Shown piece by piece: positions 52,844-61,730 of a stretch of 64,000 nucleotides of DNA. The notes beneath the pieces were generated by a model. It saw only the letters and a program-made list of their open reading frames with translations. It ran no database searches and had not been told where the DNA came from. The translations under genes and the position numbers were made by a program. The stretch lies in contig NZ_PGTO01000007.1 in the NCBI RefSeq assembly GCF_003284725.1, positions 1 through 64,000 of the forward strand. The letters run 5' to 3'. How positions within the stretch are numbered: position 1 is the first letter of the stretch; each line of letters starts with the position of its first letter. Origin of the DNA: Paramagnetospirillum kuznetsovii (GTDB lineage Bacteria > Pseudomonadota > Alphaproteobacteria > Rhodospirillales > Magnetospirillaceae).

Positions 52844-53833
52844 ATGAAGTGGTTGATAACCGGCGGGGCAGGATTTTTGGGGAGAAACCTCTGCCGACGG
52901 CTGACGGATTCTGGTGGGCACACGATCAGGGTCGTTGACAACCTGTCGGTCGGTGGCGAAGAGCCCCTCAATCACGCGATGGGTGGGAAGGTGAGGATTT
53001 GCCCAAAGGACATGCCGGGGCCGATGATCGCAGGAGCCGCCCCTGAATTGATCGTGGCCGATATCGCCGAGGCGGAGGTGGCGGTCGCCGCTGCTGCCGG
53101 CGCAGACATCATCATTCATCTTGCCGCCAATACCGGTGTCCCACAGTCGGTCGCCCATCCCAGAGTGGACTGCATTACCAATGTGCTTGGAACCCTCAAC
53201 TACCTCGAGGCCTGTCGGGTGAGCAATGTGGGGCGATTTGTCTTCGCCTCGAGCGGCGCCCCCTTGGGGGAGTCCACACCGCCCATTCACGAAGAATCCG
53301 TCCCACATCCGATATCGCCATATGGAGCAAGTAAATTGGCGGGCGAGGGGTACTGTTCGGCATATTTCCACAGTTATGGTGTCGAGACGGTGGCGCTTCG
53401 GTTTGGGAATGTCTATGGGCCGGGTTCCGGTCATAAGACCAGCGTGGTCGCTAAATTTATTGGTCAGGCCCTGCGTGGAGAGGTGCTTGAGATCTATGGG
53501 GATGGCAACCAAACCCGCGATTTCATCCATGTTGACGATCTCGTGGATGGAATCCTTCGGGCAAGCAGCGTGCCTGGAATCGGAGGCGAGGTGTTTCAGA
53601 TCGCATCAGGGCGGGAAACCACGCTGCATGAACTGGTGGAACAATTGGCCGCCATCTTTGATGGCGCGGGATTGCCGCGCCCCGTGGTCAAAACATCCGA
53701 GCCGCGGCATGGGGATGTGACGCGCAATTTTTCCGACACCTCCAAGGCGAAACAGCGGCTTGACTGGACTCCTCGGGTTTCTTTGGCTGACGGTCTGCGA
53801 CAAACTCTGCGGAGTTTGGCCGACGTCGGGTGA
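52844..53833 (+). CDS. NAD-dependent nucleotide-sugar epimerase (UDP-glucose 4-epimerase-like)
   Basis: A 329-residue extended SDR. The NAD loop is ITGGAGFLGRNLCRRL; the Ser and YxxxK appear in FASSGAPLGE and SPYGASKLAGEGYCSAYF. RFGNVYGPGSGHKTSVVAKFI and GDGNQTRDFIHVDDLVDGI are typical of the UDP-Glc/GlcNAc 4-epimerase group in O-antigen clusters. The exact sugar is uncertain. It leads a two-gene unit with the GT-C-like protein. Confidence 0.9.
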   Translation: MKWLITGGAGFLGRNLCRRLTDSGGHTIRVVDNLSVGGEEPLNHAMGGKVRICPKDMPGPMIAGAAPELIVADIAEAEVAVAAAAGADIIIHLAANTGVPQSVAHPRVDCITNVLGTLNYLEACRVSNVGRFVFASSGAPLGESTPPIHEESVPHPISPYGASKLAGEGYCSAYFHSYGVETVALRFGNVYGPGSGHKTSVVAKFIGQALRGEVLEIYGDGNQTRDFIHVDDLVDGILRASSVPGIGGEVFQIASGRETTLHELVEQLAAIFDGAGLPRPVVKTSEPRHGDVTRNFSDTSKAKQRLDWTPRVSLADGLRQTLRSLADVG

Positions 53834-53919
53834 TCGGGGCCGCGTTCGTTAACTGTATTTGGCGGCGGGATTACGGTGGCCGCCCGTCGCACCAGAGCAA
53901 ATGACGTGGGTCCACGGGA

Positions 53920-56043
53920 ATGCCGATGTATCTCCGCCGCATAAGAGATGTCGCTGCCGCCTTTTCCGCGCCGAGCGTGCAGTGCTGGATCCAGGTCGCC
54001 TGTCTTGCCTTGATTCTGGTCGGTGGGCTGGCCCATTTGGCTCCCGATGCCAATGAGTCCTATCTGCTTGCGGCTAAGTTCGAATGGTATCGGCATGATG
54101 TTGATGGGCGACGGTCGATCGAATTACCCTGGTGGGTCCGCAGCTTCAAGACCGGAGAGCGGCTTTTGGTGCCGGTGGCGATGCCACCGGTCGTCCCCAA
54201 GGGCCAGTGGTTCGTCGATATTCTGGCCAATGAATCGGGATGTGAGAATGTCGGCCACGTCATTGTCGGCGAGGCCGTCCAGTCCTTGCGGAAGACGCCA
54301 TACGCGGCATGGCAACGTATTGAATTACCGCCGCCTCTGCCCGGGCCAGTCACCCTGGAATTGTCCTATCGCCCGGCCTGTCCCGACGGCCACCTTAGCG
54401 TATGGGGAGTCTTCGACGACCCGCCCAGCGCGGATCGCGCCTTAATGGAAAGCGGCGGGCGGCGGATGTTATTGGATCGGTTGCTGCCGGTGCCGTTTCG
54501 CAGTACACCGGTGCCCTTCGTCGGGCTCGTGGAACTTGATTTCATCGAGCACATGGACGACGTTGCCGGAAAAGTTCCGGCCGTCCGCTATGGTGTGCGG
54601 GCACAGGCGATAGGCCGCCATGAGATCAGCCTTTGGGCGATGTGGTTCGGAGCAGCCGGCTCGCTGGCGCATTTAGCCGCTTTGGCTGTTGGCTTCTGGC
54701 TACGGGAGCCTGCATGGGCGACGGCTCTATTCGGTGCTTTCGCTACCACGGTTGCCGTTCGCCTTGATGCCGTCGCCCGGGTCCGCGTTGATATCCGCTG
54801 GCGGGCGGGTATCGACGGACTACGGGAGGTCATTAGCCAGGACTTGCCACGGCCATCGCAAATTCTCAATGGAGATGGTATTTTTGCCGATGCGGCACAG
54901 TACTTTGCCCATGCCGTATCCATTTACGCCAACCAGGAAAATCTACTTTTTGACACCCCATACGGGCTGTCAATGATGAGTGCAGCGCTTTTTCCCTTAA
55001 CCGGAATTTCCCCGATCCCCGTCGTCATGCTCAACATCCTGATCCAGGCTGCCACCGGCCTGCTGATCTATTACCTTTGCTTCCGCATCAGCGGCCGCAA
55101 ATGGCTGTCGTTCCTGCCCCTGGTTTATTGGATGGTATTCGACCGGCCATTCAAATACGCCCTTATGTATCTGACCGAGGCCCCGGCAACGGCCTTATTG
55201 TTGGCAGGGCTGGCGATCATTCTGGCACGCCCCGGAGCTTCCCCGTCGGTTCCGACACGGTACGCCGAGCTGCCCTTCTTGCTGCTGGCGGGGGCGTTGC
55301 TGTCAATGGCCACATATACCCGCGACATCGTGGTGGTGCTGATCCCGGCGTGTGTCGTAATTACGGCGATTGTGTATGGGTGGAAGCCTCGGTCCTTGGG
55401 GTTTGCCGGATTGGTCTTGATGGGGGTGGTGATCTGGTGGCTGCCGCTACCGATGATATTTCCAGGAAAGACTTTTTCTCCCATGGGCTTTACGCCTGTC
55501 GCCTTGACCAGAATTGGCCAGGCCAGCACCCTGATGGTTGGCGAGGGCGGCGAGTCCACGGTGACCGGGCTGATCGGTAATGCCATGGTATCTTTCCTAA
55601 GACCCCTGGCCGACGATCCGTTGGGGGGACTCTATAGGATGATTGCCGGATTTTGGTGGCCGAATTGGGGCGGCGATACGGAGGCGGCGTTCCATCACGC
55701 CTCGCCGTTCATTCTGCCGATTTATAATCTGCTTGAATGGCCGCTTCTGATCGGGGCGTTTTTACTCATGTGGCATCGGGATGGTCTTGCCCTGATCCGA
55801 ATCCGCTGGTGGTGTCTTGTCGCCTTGCTGGCTTACGTCACCACGTTTCACATCGTTCTATGGTCAGCGGTACAGCCCCGTAACAAGGAGATCTATTACC
55901 CCGAGGTCATCATCCTCGCCTTCTTGGGGCTGACGGCCGCTGTCGAGTGGGTCAGGGGGTGGGGGGCAGTTTGGCGGCAACGAATCGCATCGGAGACACC
56001 GCCACCGGCGGCAGGTGGCGCAACATCTCGAACAGACCGGTGA
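53920..56043 (+). CDS. Large multi-pass membrane protein (GT-C glycosyltransferase-like)
   Basis: A 707-residue protein. One N-terminal membrane helix (about 22-41) is followed by a periplasmic domain (about 45-240, beta-rich, with GLVELDFIEHMDDVAGKVPAVRYGVRA) and then about ten helices. The second loop has an acidic, GT-C-like region (LNGDGIFADAAQYFAHAVSIYANQENLLFDTPYGLSM). It could transfer a sugar from a polyprenyl carrier in the periplasm. The ATG at 53920 is given; ATG 53926, better spaced from GGGA, is also likely. Its 3' end overlaps the convergent methyltransferase gene by 92 bases. Confidence 0.75.
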   Translation: MPMYLRRIRDVAAAFSAPSVQCWIQVACLALILVGGLAHLAPDANESYLLAAKFEWYRHDVDGRRSIELPWWVRSFKTGERLLVPVAMPPVVPKGQWFVDILANESGCENVGHVIVGEAVQSLRKTPYAAWQRIELPPPLPGPVTLELSYRPACPDGHLSVWGVFDDPPSADRALMESGGRRMLLDRLLPVPFRSTPVPFVGLVELDFIEHMDDVAGKVPAVRYGVRAQAIGRHEISLWAMWFGAAGSLAHLAALAVGFWLREPAWATALFGAFATTVAVRLDAVARVRVDIRWRAGIDGLREVISQDLPRPSQILNGDGIFADAAQYFAHAVSIYANQENLLFDTPYGLSMMSAALFPLTGISPIPVVMLNILIQAATGLLIYYLCFRISGRKWLSFLPLVYWMVFDRPFKYALMYLTEAPATALLLAGLAIILARPGASPSVPTRYAELPFLLLAGALLSMATYTRDIVVVLIPACVVITAIVYGWKPRSLGFAGLVLMGVVIWWLPLPMIFPGKTFSPMGFTPVALTRIGQASTLMVGEGGESTVTGLIGNAMVSFLRPLADDPLGGLYRMIAGFWWPNWGGDTEAAFHHASPFILPIYNLLEWPLLIGAFLLMWHRDGLALIRIRWWCLVALLAYVTTFHIVLWSAVQPRNKEIYYPEVIILAFLGLTAAVEWVRGWGAVWRQRIASETPPPAAGGATSRTDR

Positions 56044-56818
56044 GGCGAAGCATCCGAGATATGATTTTCAGTAGCGCTCCGTGATGGCGGGCCCCGAAGG
56101 TGGGATCCTCTTGAATGCGGACCAATTGAGCGTGCAGCAGTCCGGGAGCAAATCCCACCTGCAGGCCATTGCGCTTGCACAGCGCTCGCACCTGACCGGC
56201 ATCTATGAAGTTCAGGCATTGCCAAAGTTGGCTGTCACGTATTCGGCGTGGCAGGACGATCTCTGTCAATTTTGGCCAGCCGGGTATGAGTGGGATAGAG
56301 AAATGCGGCTCGTAGGGGAAGTTATAATTGACGCACATATGGACCATGACCCCGCCCGGCTTCAAAACTCCGCACATTGCGGCGAAGGCTTCATCCAGTT
56401 GCGGGACATGCTCCAGGACATTGTGGGAAAAGATCACGTCGAATAGGCCGTGGATAGCAGAGTCGAGCTCTTCGGCTCCGATCACCAGCAGCGTCAGGTC
56501 GTCGTGTCCAAGCGTGCGGATCAGCTCCTCGTGATAGACAGCGTATTCGTCAAATCCTGATAAGGCTGGCTCGATTGCCGTAATGTCATATCCGTTCGCC
56601 TTGAGAAAAATGCTGGCTAAGCCAGGGCCGGCGCCTATCTCCAGTAGGCGTTTTCCCACGAGGTCAATATCCGCCAGCAGCTCCAGCGTTACCGGAACCT
56701 GGCGCAGCTTCGATTCCAGAAGGGCGGCTACCTGAGCAATCGGTCGGTTCAAGCGTCTGGCGAGCCGTTCTTGCAGGTCATGGGCGCGGACAGCGCGGGC
56801 TAATTCGTCGAGTGTCAT
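55952..56818 (-). CDS. Class I SAM-dependent methyltransferase
   Basis: A 288-residue methyltransferase. Motif I is LLEIGAGPGLASIFLKANGYDITAIEP, and FDVIFSHNVLEHVPQLDEAFAAMCGVLKPGGVMVH covers motifs II-III. A helical N-terminal segment precedes it. The ATG at 56818 is preceded by GGGAGGCGTCGC and preferred over ATG 56836. The substrate is unknown. It is the last gene of a long minus-strand series (62750 down to 55952). Its 3' end lies inside the convergent membrane protein gene. Confidence 0.88.
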   Translation of the reverse strand: MTLDELARAVRAHDLQERLARRLNRPIAQVAALLESKLRQVPVTLELLADIDLVGKRLLEIGAGPGLASIFLKANGYDITAIEPALSGFDEYAVYHEELIRTLGHDDLTLLVIGAEELDSAIHGLFDVIFSHNVLEHVPQLDEAFAAMCGVLKPGGVMVHMCVNYNFPYEPHFSIPLIPGWPKLTEIVLPRRIRDSQLWQCLNFIDAGQVRALCKRNGLQVGFAPGLLHAQLVRIQEDPTFGARHHGALLKIISRMLRLTGLFEMLRHLPPVAVSPMRFVAAKLPPTP

Positions 56819-56857
56819 GCGACGCCTCCCGGACATGTCCTGCCGTCCGGTTCGCGC

Positions 56858-57553
56858 TTATCTGCCGGCATTGTCGCATCCGGTAGCTATGTAGGTGTGG
56901 CGAGACCTCATGGGGGTGAAGTTGCCGGCCGCCCGCATGGCATCAAGTCCATGACGGGTCAACAGATCGAGCATCTCCTCCGTCGAGTAGCGGTGAAATT
57001 TGAGATCGCCGCCGAAGCCGCGCACCAGACGGCGCATAATATTCGCCAGAGCGCGGAGGAAGTAGCCATAACGCCAGGCGTCGGACAGACGTTCAATGGC
57101 ATCCCTGAACCCCGAGGAGTGATCGGGCACATCCACGACCAATAGCCGTCCGCCCCGGGCCAAGCGTTGCCGCAGCAGCGTCAGAAGGCGGTACAACTCA
57201 TTGTCGTCTAGGTATTGGATGACGGCGCAGACCAAGATGGTATCGATTGTGACGCCGTCCCGGTCCCTAAGAAAGTCTTCGTCCACCACCTGGACATTGG
57301 GGGTTCGGGCGGCGCATTGCTCCGCCTTGGCGCGGTAGGCTGGGGACCGATCATAGAGAAAAACCTTAACCCCCGCCTCGACCAGCAGCGGCGCCAGATC
57401 GGAATCGCCACATCCGTAATCGAGCAGGGAAGATCCTGGTAAAACCCCGCCCTCTCCAATCAGGCAATCGCGCAAATACTCGACCCGCTCCCTTCGCATG
57501 AAAGGATTGGAGAAGTATTCCGGGGGCTGTGCCCAGAAAGTCTCCCAGTCCAT
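56858..57553 (-). CDS. Class I SAM-dependent methyltransferase
   Basis: A 231-residue methyltransferase with motif I LLDYGCGDSDLAPLLVEAGVKVFLYDRSP and the post-motifs IDTILVCAVIQYLDDNELYRLLTLLRQRLARGGRLLVVDVPD. The N-terminus MDWETFWAQPPEYFSNPFMRRERVEYLRD may bind the acceptor. The ATG at 57553 follows AGAGGT. It lies between the SQD1-like gene and another methyltransferase gene, both in the same direction. Confidence 0.87.
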   Translation of the reverse strand: MDWETFWAQPPEYFSNPFMRRERVEYLRDCLIGEGGVLPGSSLLDYGCGDSDLAPLLVEAGVKVFLYDRSPAYRAKAEQCAARTPNVQVVDEDFLRDRDGVTIDTILVCAVIQYLDDNELYRLLTLLRQRLARGGRLLVVDVPDHSSGFRDAIERLSDAWRYGYFLRALANIMRRLVRGFGGDLKFHRYSTEEMLDLLTRHGLDAMRAAGNFTPMRSRHTYIATGCDNAGR

Positions 57554-57643
57554 ATACTAACCTCTGATCAAAATACGCAGCCGGCCAGCGGCAACTAGCG
57601 GGAAGGGTAGTCGGTGCCACTATCTTCTGCAAGCATTCAGGAA

Positions 57644-58792
57644 TCAGGACCAGCGGACCCGGGGCATGATGCGGGCAGGAACGATGCGATCACGATAAGG
57701 CAGGATTTTCTCGAACATAGCCGCCACGACGTCATCGGTCAGCAGATGGGATCTTAGGCCGAGTTCTTTCAAGCCGCTGTGGCAGGGATTGTAGTAATGC
57801 TCCTCGGCTTCCTTGCGGGGATTGGCGATAGGGCGAATCTCCACCTTCAGACCCAAATCGTTCCCGACCCGATGGACGCGATCCGCCAGATCGTTGACCG
57901 AGAACTGCTCGGTGAATTGGTTGAATACCCGCAGTGTCCCCTTGGCCGCCGGTTTGATCATGGCTAGCTCGATACACTGCAAAGTGTCGCGGATGTTGAG
58001 ATAGCCTCGGACCTGGCCGCCTTTCCCGTATACCGTCAGCGGAACTCCCGCCACTGCCTGGACCAGAAACCGGTTTAGCACGGTGCCGAAGATGTCATCG
58101 TAGTGAAAATTCGGCAGCAAACGCTCGTCTGCTTCGGTCTCATCCGTGGCCAGGCCATAGACCGGCCCCTGCATCAGGTCGGTGACCCGCAGTCCGTGAA
58201 GACGGACATAGAACCACAGCAAGTCGGTGTCGAGGATCTTGGTGGTATGGTAAAGGCTGCCGGCTTGGCGCGGAAACAGGAATTTATCGCGACGGCCCTT
58301 GTGCTCAATGTCGATCCAGCCTTCCTCAATATCGATGTTAGGAGTGCCGTACTCGCCCATTGTGCCAAGCTTGATGATATGGCAGCCCGGAGCATGCTTT
58401 AGCACAGCCCAGATCACATTGAAGGTAACCCCGAGGTTGTTGAGCAGGGTTTCGCGCGCCTCGCCGAATCCCCGCATGGAATAAGGCCCGGAGGGTTGCT
58501 CGGCGAAATGGACAACTGCTTCGGGGTTGAAGTCCGAGAAAACGCCGCTGAGGAAGTCCATATCAGCGCAATCGCCGATTGCCGTGGCGATCGCATGGCC
58601 ACTGGCCGCACGGTAAATAGCCGCCCGCTCCGGCAGGCGCGGATTGTCCATCAGCGCATCCGATTCGGTCTCGTGCGCGATTCTCCGCCTCATGTAGTTG
58701 TCGATCGCCAGAACCTCGTGACCCTTGGCGGCAAGCGCCATGGACGTAGGCCAGCCGAGATAGCCGTCACCGCCTAAAATCAACACCCGCAT
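57644..58792 (-). CDS. UDP-sulfoquinovose synthase-like SDR enzyme (SQD1 family)
   Basis: A 382-residue extended SDR highly similar over its length to plant SQD1/bacterial SqdB, which make UDP-sulfoquinovose from UDP-glucose and sulfite. NAD loop ILGGDGYLGW (5-14), KLGTMGEYGTPNIDIEEGWI (141-160) with Thr144, Tyr181 and Lys185 in SLYHTTK, FNQFTEQFSVNDLA and EAEEHYYN are all shared. The QRSAPYSM of SQD1 reads QPSGPYSM here (99-106), so an Arg near the sulfite/substrate site is lost and the product may differ. TTGGAG precedes the ATG. The sqdX/sqdC lipid genes are not seen. Confidence 0.85.
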   Translation of the reverse strand: MRVLILGGDGYLGWPTSMALAAKGHEVLAIDNYMRRRIAHETESDALMDNPRLPERAAIYRAASGHAIATAIGDCADMDFLSGVFSDFNPEAVVHFAEQPSGPYSMRGFGEARETLLNNLGVTFNVIWAVLKHAPGCHIIKLGTMGEYGTPNIDIEEGWIDIEHKGRRDKFLFPRQAGSLYHTTKILDTDLLWFYVRLHGLRVTDLMQGPVYGLATDETEADERLLPNFHYDDIFGTVLNRFLVQAVAGVPLTVYGKGGQVRGYLNIRDTLQCIELAMIKPAAKGTLRVFNQFTEQFSVNDLADRVHRVGNDLGLKVEIRPIANPRKEAEEHYYNPCHSGLKELGLRSHLLTDDVVAAMFEKILPYRDRIVPARIMPRVRWS

Positions 58793-58809
58793 GGACGCTC
58801 CAAGCAGCA

Positions 58810-60234
58810 TTATTGGGAGGAAATTGTCACTCCAGTCCGGCCGAGGCCAAAACGTGAGAAGAATTTGAGGTATATCCCTTTCCGGGATGTCCAGCAAAAC
58901 TTTATGAAGTCGGCATAGCGGTGATTGGCGATAAACAGTTTCAGATAAGTTTGCACCCGTAGGAATTCGAGACGTTGGTGACTGATGCCATCATGCTTCA
59001 GTACGGATCCGAAGTACTTGTCGTATTTCTTGAAATCCGCATCCATCAGGTCGAGACCTTCACGATGGCCGGCAGCTAAATCATAGACCTCGGTACCAGG
59101 CCACGGCACCATCACACCGATATTCAACTCATCGGGGTTGATCTTGACGATGGTTTCCATGGTGTCGAGGATTTCGGCCTCGGTTTCACCGATATGGCCG
59201 TAGACGATAAAGGCATTGGTCTGAAGTTTGGCACGACGGGCGCCCCGGAAAGCATCCAAGATCATGTCCCGCGACGTCTTCTTGTTGGCGCGCTCCAGAA
59301 CCTTGTCGACAGTGCTTTCGACACCGAAGGACACCAGATAGCACCCCGCGGCCTTCATCAGGAGCAGAAGATCGTCATCGACCGCATTGACGCGTGTGGT
59401 GCAGGCCCAACGAGCCTTGGCGGCAATTCCCTCGTCGATCATGCGCCGCAGGACCGCCTCGGTGTGCTTGCGATTTATGGCGAAAGTGGCGTCAATCAGC
59501 CAGAAATCGCTGCATTTCTGGTCGAACACTACATATTTGAGTTCAGCGATAATGGCGTCGATGCTGCGGGTGGAAAAGTTAAAATTTGTAGCATTGAAAC
59601 AATACGAGCAGCGGAATGGGCAGCCGATGGCGGTGAACAACATATATGTTTTGGCCGGCCCCATCTCGGCAAATCGCGAGGGCCCTACCTCCGACCAGCG
59701 GCGATTGTCGCGGGGGCGCTCCGGCGTGCGAATGGGCATGCCTTCATTTCGGTAGGCAATCCCCTTGATGTCGGCGAGCGACGGGAAATTGCCGCCGCGG
59801 GTATAGTAATCATGGAGCTCCACGACGGTCTGAATGCCCTCGAACCGTGCCACGACGTCGATTTCGGCACAGTCGTTGAGTGTACGTTCCGGCATGGCGC
59901 TGGAATGGGCGCCGCCTATCACGATGGGAACACCGGGAAACCGCGTCCGAATCGCCCGAATGGTGGTCATGTCGTTTTCAATCAGAGTGGTGGCTGAATT
60001 GCTTACCCCGATATAGGCGATACTCTTTCCTGCGCTTTTTTCCGCGATCAGGGCCAAGGTATCGTTCAGGGAAAACGCATTCAGTTGGGCGTCTATGACC
60101 GCATAATCCAGCCCGTGCTGGTGGAGCACCGCAGCCAGCAAGCCAATGGCGGGGTTGGGGTAGGGGGCCGACGAGTAGTTGAAATGATAGCTGGTTTCGT
60201 TGTCAAGAAACGGCGGGTTGAGCAGAATTATCAT
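58810..60234 (-). CDS. B12-binding radical SAM protein 2
   Basis: A 474-residue protein. A cobalamin-binding-type N-terminal domain (1-150: LLNPPFLDNE, SSAPYPNPAIGLLAAVL, IVIGGAHSSAMP) is followed by the radical SAM motif CPFRCSYC (Cys205, Cys209, Cys212) and ACTTRVNAVDDDLLLLMKAAGCYLVSFGVES. VMVPWPGTEVYDLA lies in the C-terminal part, which resembles HpnJ-like carbon-modifying enzymes. It overlaps the upstream radical SAM gene by 4 bases and is its paralogue. The substrate is unknown. Confidence 0.9.
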   Translation of the reverse strand: MIILLNPPFLDNETSYHFNYSSAPYPNPAIGLLAAVLHQHGLDYAVIDAQLNAFSLNDTLALIAEKSAGKSIAYIGVSNSATTLIENDMTTIRAIRTRFPGVPIVIGGAHSSAMPERTLNDCAEIDVVARFEGIQTVVELHDYYTRGGNFPSLADIKGIAYRNEGMPIRTPERPRDNRRWSEVGPSRFAEMGPAKTYMLFTAIGCPFRCSYCFNATNFNFSTRSIDAIIAELKYVVFDQKCSDFWLIDATFAINRKHTEAVLRRMIDEGIAAKARWACTTRVNAVDDDLLLLMKAAGCYLVSFGVESTVDKVLERANKKTSRDMILDAFRGARRAKLQTNAFIVYGHIGETEAEILDTMETIVKINPDELNIGVMVPWPGTEVYDLAAGHREGLDLMDADFKKYDKYFGSVLKHDGISHQRLEFLRVQTYLKLFIANHRYADFIKFCWTSRKGIYLKFFSRFGLGRTGVTISSQ

Positions 60235-61727
60235 TGTGAGATCTCGTTCAGCCCTTCGGCGCGGACGAAATCCTTAGCGGCGCTCACTGGGCGGCGCTGG
60301 CTGAGGAAGATGTCCATATCGGTTTGTTTCAAATCCTTGCGCTGGGCGCCAAAGATGGAGGCGGTGAGAAACCGTCGAATGATCGCAGCCTTGGAGAAAG
60401 CTTCTTTTGCGAGAGCCCCGAATTTAGCCCAGCGCAGATAGAACAGGATATAATTGAACAGCCTCAATCGGGGCAGGAAATTGCCGTCGAAGTTGTCGAA
60501 TTTTACGCAAGATCCAAAATGCTTGTCAAAATTGCGCCAATCGGCAGCGACCAGCTTATAGCCGCGCTCGCCACGCCTCGCGTATTCATACACCTGGGTT
60601 CCAGGCCAGGGCACCATGATGCCGATCACGATCAGGTCGAACCGCATGCGCAGCGACAGCTTAACCGTTTCCCACACGGACTTTTTCGTTTCGCCCGGAT
60701 GGCCGAATATGAAACCGCCGAGGGTGTAGATGCCCAGCTTGCGGCAAAGGGCCAGCATCTTGTTGGCGCGATCAATATCAATGTTCTGCTTCGCGACAGC
60801 GGAGATTTCCGGATCGCCCGACTCGACGCCGAAAAAGATCGAGACGCAACCGGCCCGCTTCATGCGGGTTAGGAGTTCCTCGTCGGTAGTGCTGAACCGC
60901 GCAGTAGTTTTCCATGGCACTCGTTCGGCGATGTTGGCCGCTATCAATGCGTCGAGCACGGGATAGACCTTCTTCTTGTTCAATCCAAAGGTCGGATCGG
61001 AAAAGAAGATGTGATCCGGTCTGGTCAGGGACAAGATGGTTTCGATTTCCCGTGCCACGTTCTCGGGGCTCTTGTGGCGAACCTTGGTGCCCGTCAGCCG
61101 ATAGCAGAATTCGCAAGGAAATGGGCACCCGCGAGTAGTCTGCACATGGTACATCTCGCCAGGGGGGAACATTTCCCAGACGGGTGTGCCGATGTCGTCT
61201 AGGTCGTGGCACTCCAGCGCCTTGTCATACGGATTGACGACAGCCTTTCCCCCGGATGAGCGCCATGCAATGTTGGGGATGCTTGTAATGTCTTCCCCGG
61301 CCCTGAGGGTTTCGACGATCTTCACCATCACCTTCTCGCCCTCGGCGATCACGGCGATATCGAAATACGGGAATTCCTCCAGGGTCTTTGCCGGCATCAC
61401 GGTGGAATGAGGCCCACCGACCACCACCACGCAGTTGGGGAACTCCTGCTTGATCAGGCCGGCGAACTGGTTAGCGAAATAGATATCCGTGGTGAAAGCG
61501 CTCAGGCCAACAATGTCGGGGGCGCAGGCTCGCAGCCGCTCGAGCGACTGCTCGATGGTCAGATCTTCAAGTTTGGCGTCAAAAATATCGAAGGCTATAT
61601 TCGCCGCTCTCAAGGCGCCGCCGATGACGGCTATGGCCGGATTGGGAAAGGCGCCATACCACCGGTAGACCGTGTAATGATGTGTTTCACGGTCAAGCCA
61701 AGGGTATTCCATGAGCAGAACCTTCAT
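60231..61727 (-). CDS. B12-binding radical SAM protein 3
   Basis: A 498-residue protein with the same layout as its downstream neighbour: YGAFPNPAIAVIGGALR, a B12-type domain (DIVGLSAFTTDIYFANQFAG, VVVGGPHSTVMPAKTL), the cluster motif CPFPCEFC (Cys201, Cys205, Cys208), the FFGVESGDPEISAV strand and IMVPWPGTQVYEYA. The pair arose by tandem duplication and is co-translated (ATGA overlap at 60231-60234). Three bases separate it from the SPASM gene upstream. Confidence 0.9.
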   Translation of the reverse strand: MKVLLMEYPWLDRETHHYTVYRWYGAFPNPAIAVIGGALRAANIAFDIFDAKLEDLTIEQSLERLRACAPDIVGLSAFTTDIYFANQFAGLIKQEFPNCVVVVGGPHSTVMPAKTLEEFPYFDIAVIAEGEKVMVKIVETLRAGEDITSIPNIAWRSSGGKAVVNPYDKALECHDLDDIGTPVWEMFPPGEMYHVQTTRGCPFPCEFCYRLTGTKVRHKSPENVAREIETILSLTRPDHIFFSDPTFGLNKKKVYPVLDALIAANIAERVPWKTTARFSTTDEELLTRMKRAGCVSIFFGVESGDPEISAVAKQNIDIDRANKMLALCRKLGIYTLGGFIFGHPGETKKSVWETVKLSLRMRFDLIVIGIMVPWPGTQVYEYARRGERGYKLVAADWRNFDKHFGSCVKFDNFDGNFLPRLRLFNYILFYLRWAKFGALAKEAFSKAAIIRRFLTASIFGAQRKDLKQTDMDIFLSQRRPVSAAKDFVRAEGLNEISQ

Positions 61728-61730
61728 TCC

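Noticed and set aside
57644-58792. Firm sqdB label with sulfolipid synthesis
   Set aside because: The active-site substitution and the absence of sqdC/sqdX-type genes make the function uncertain, so no gene symbol is given.
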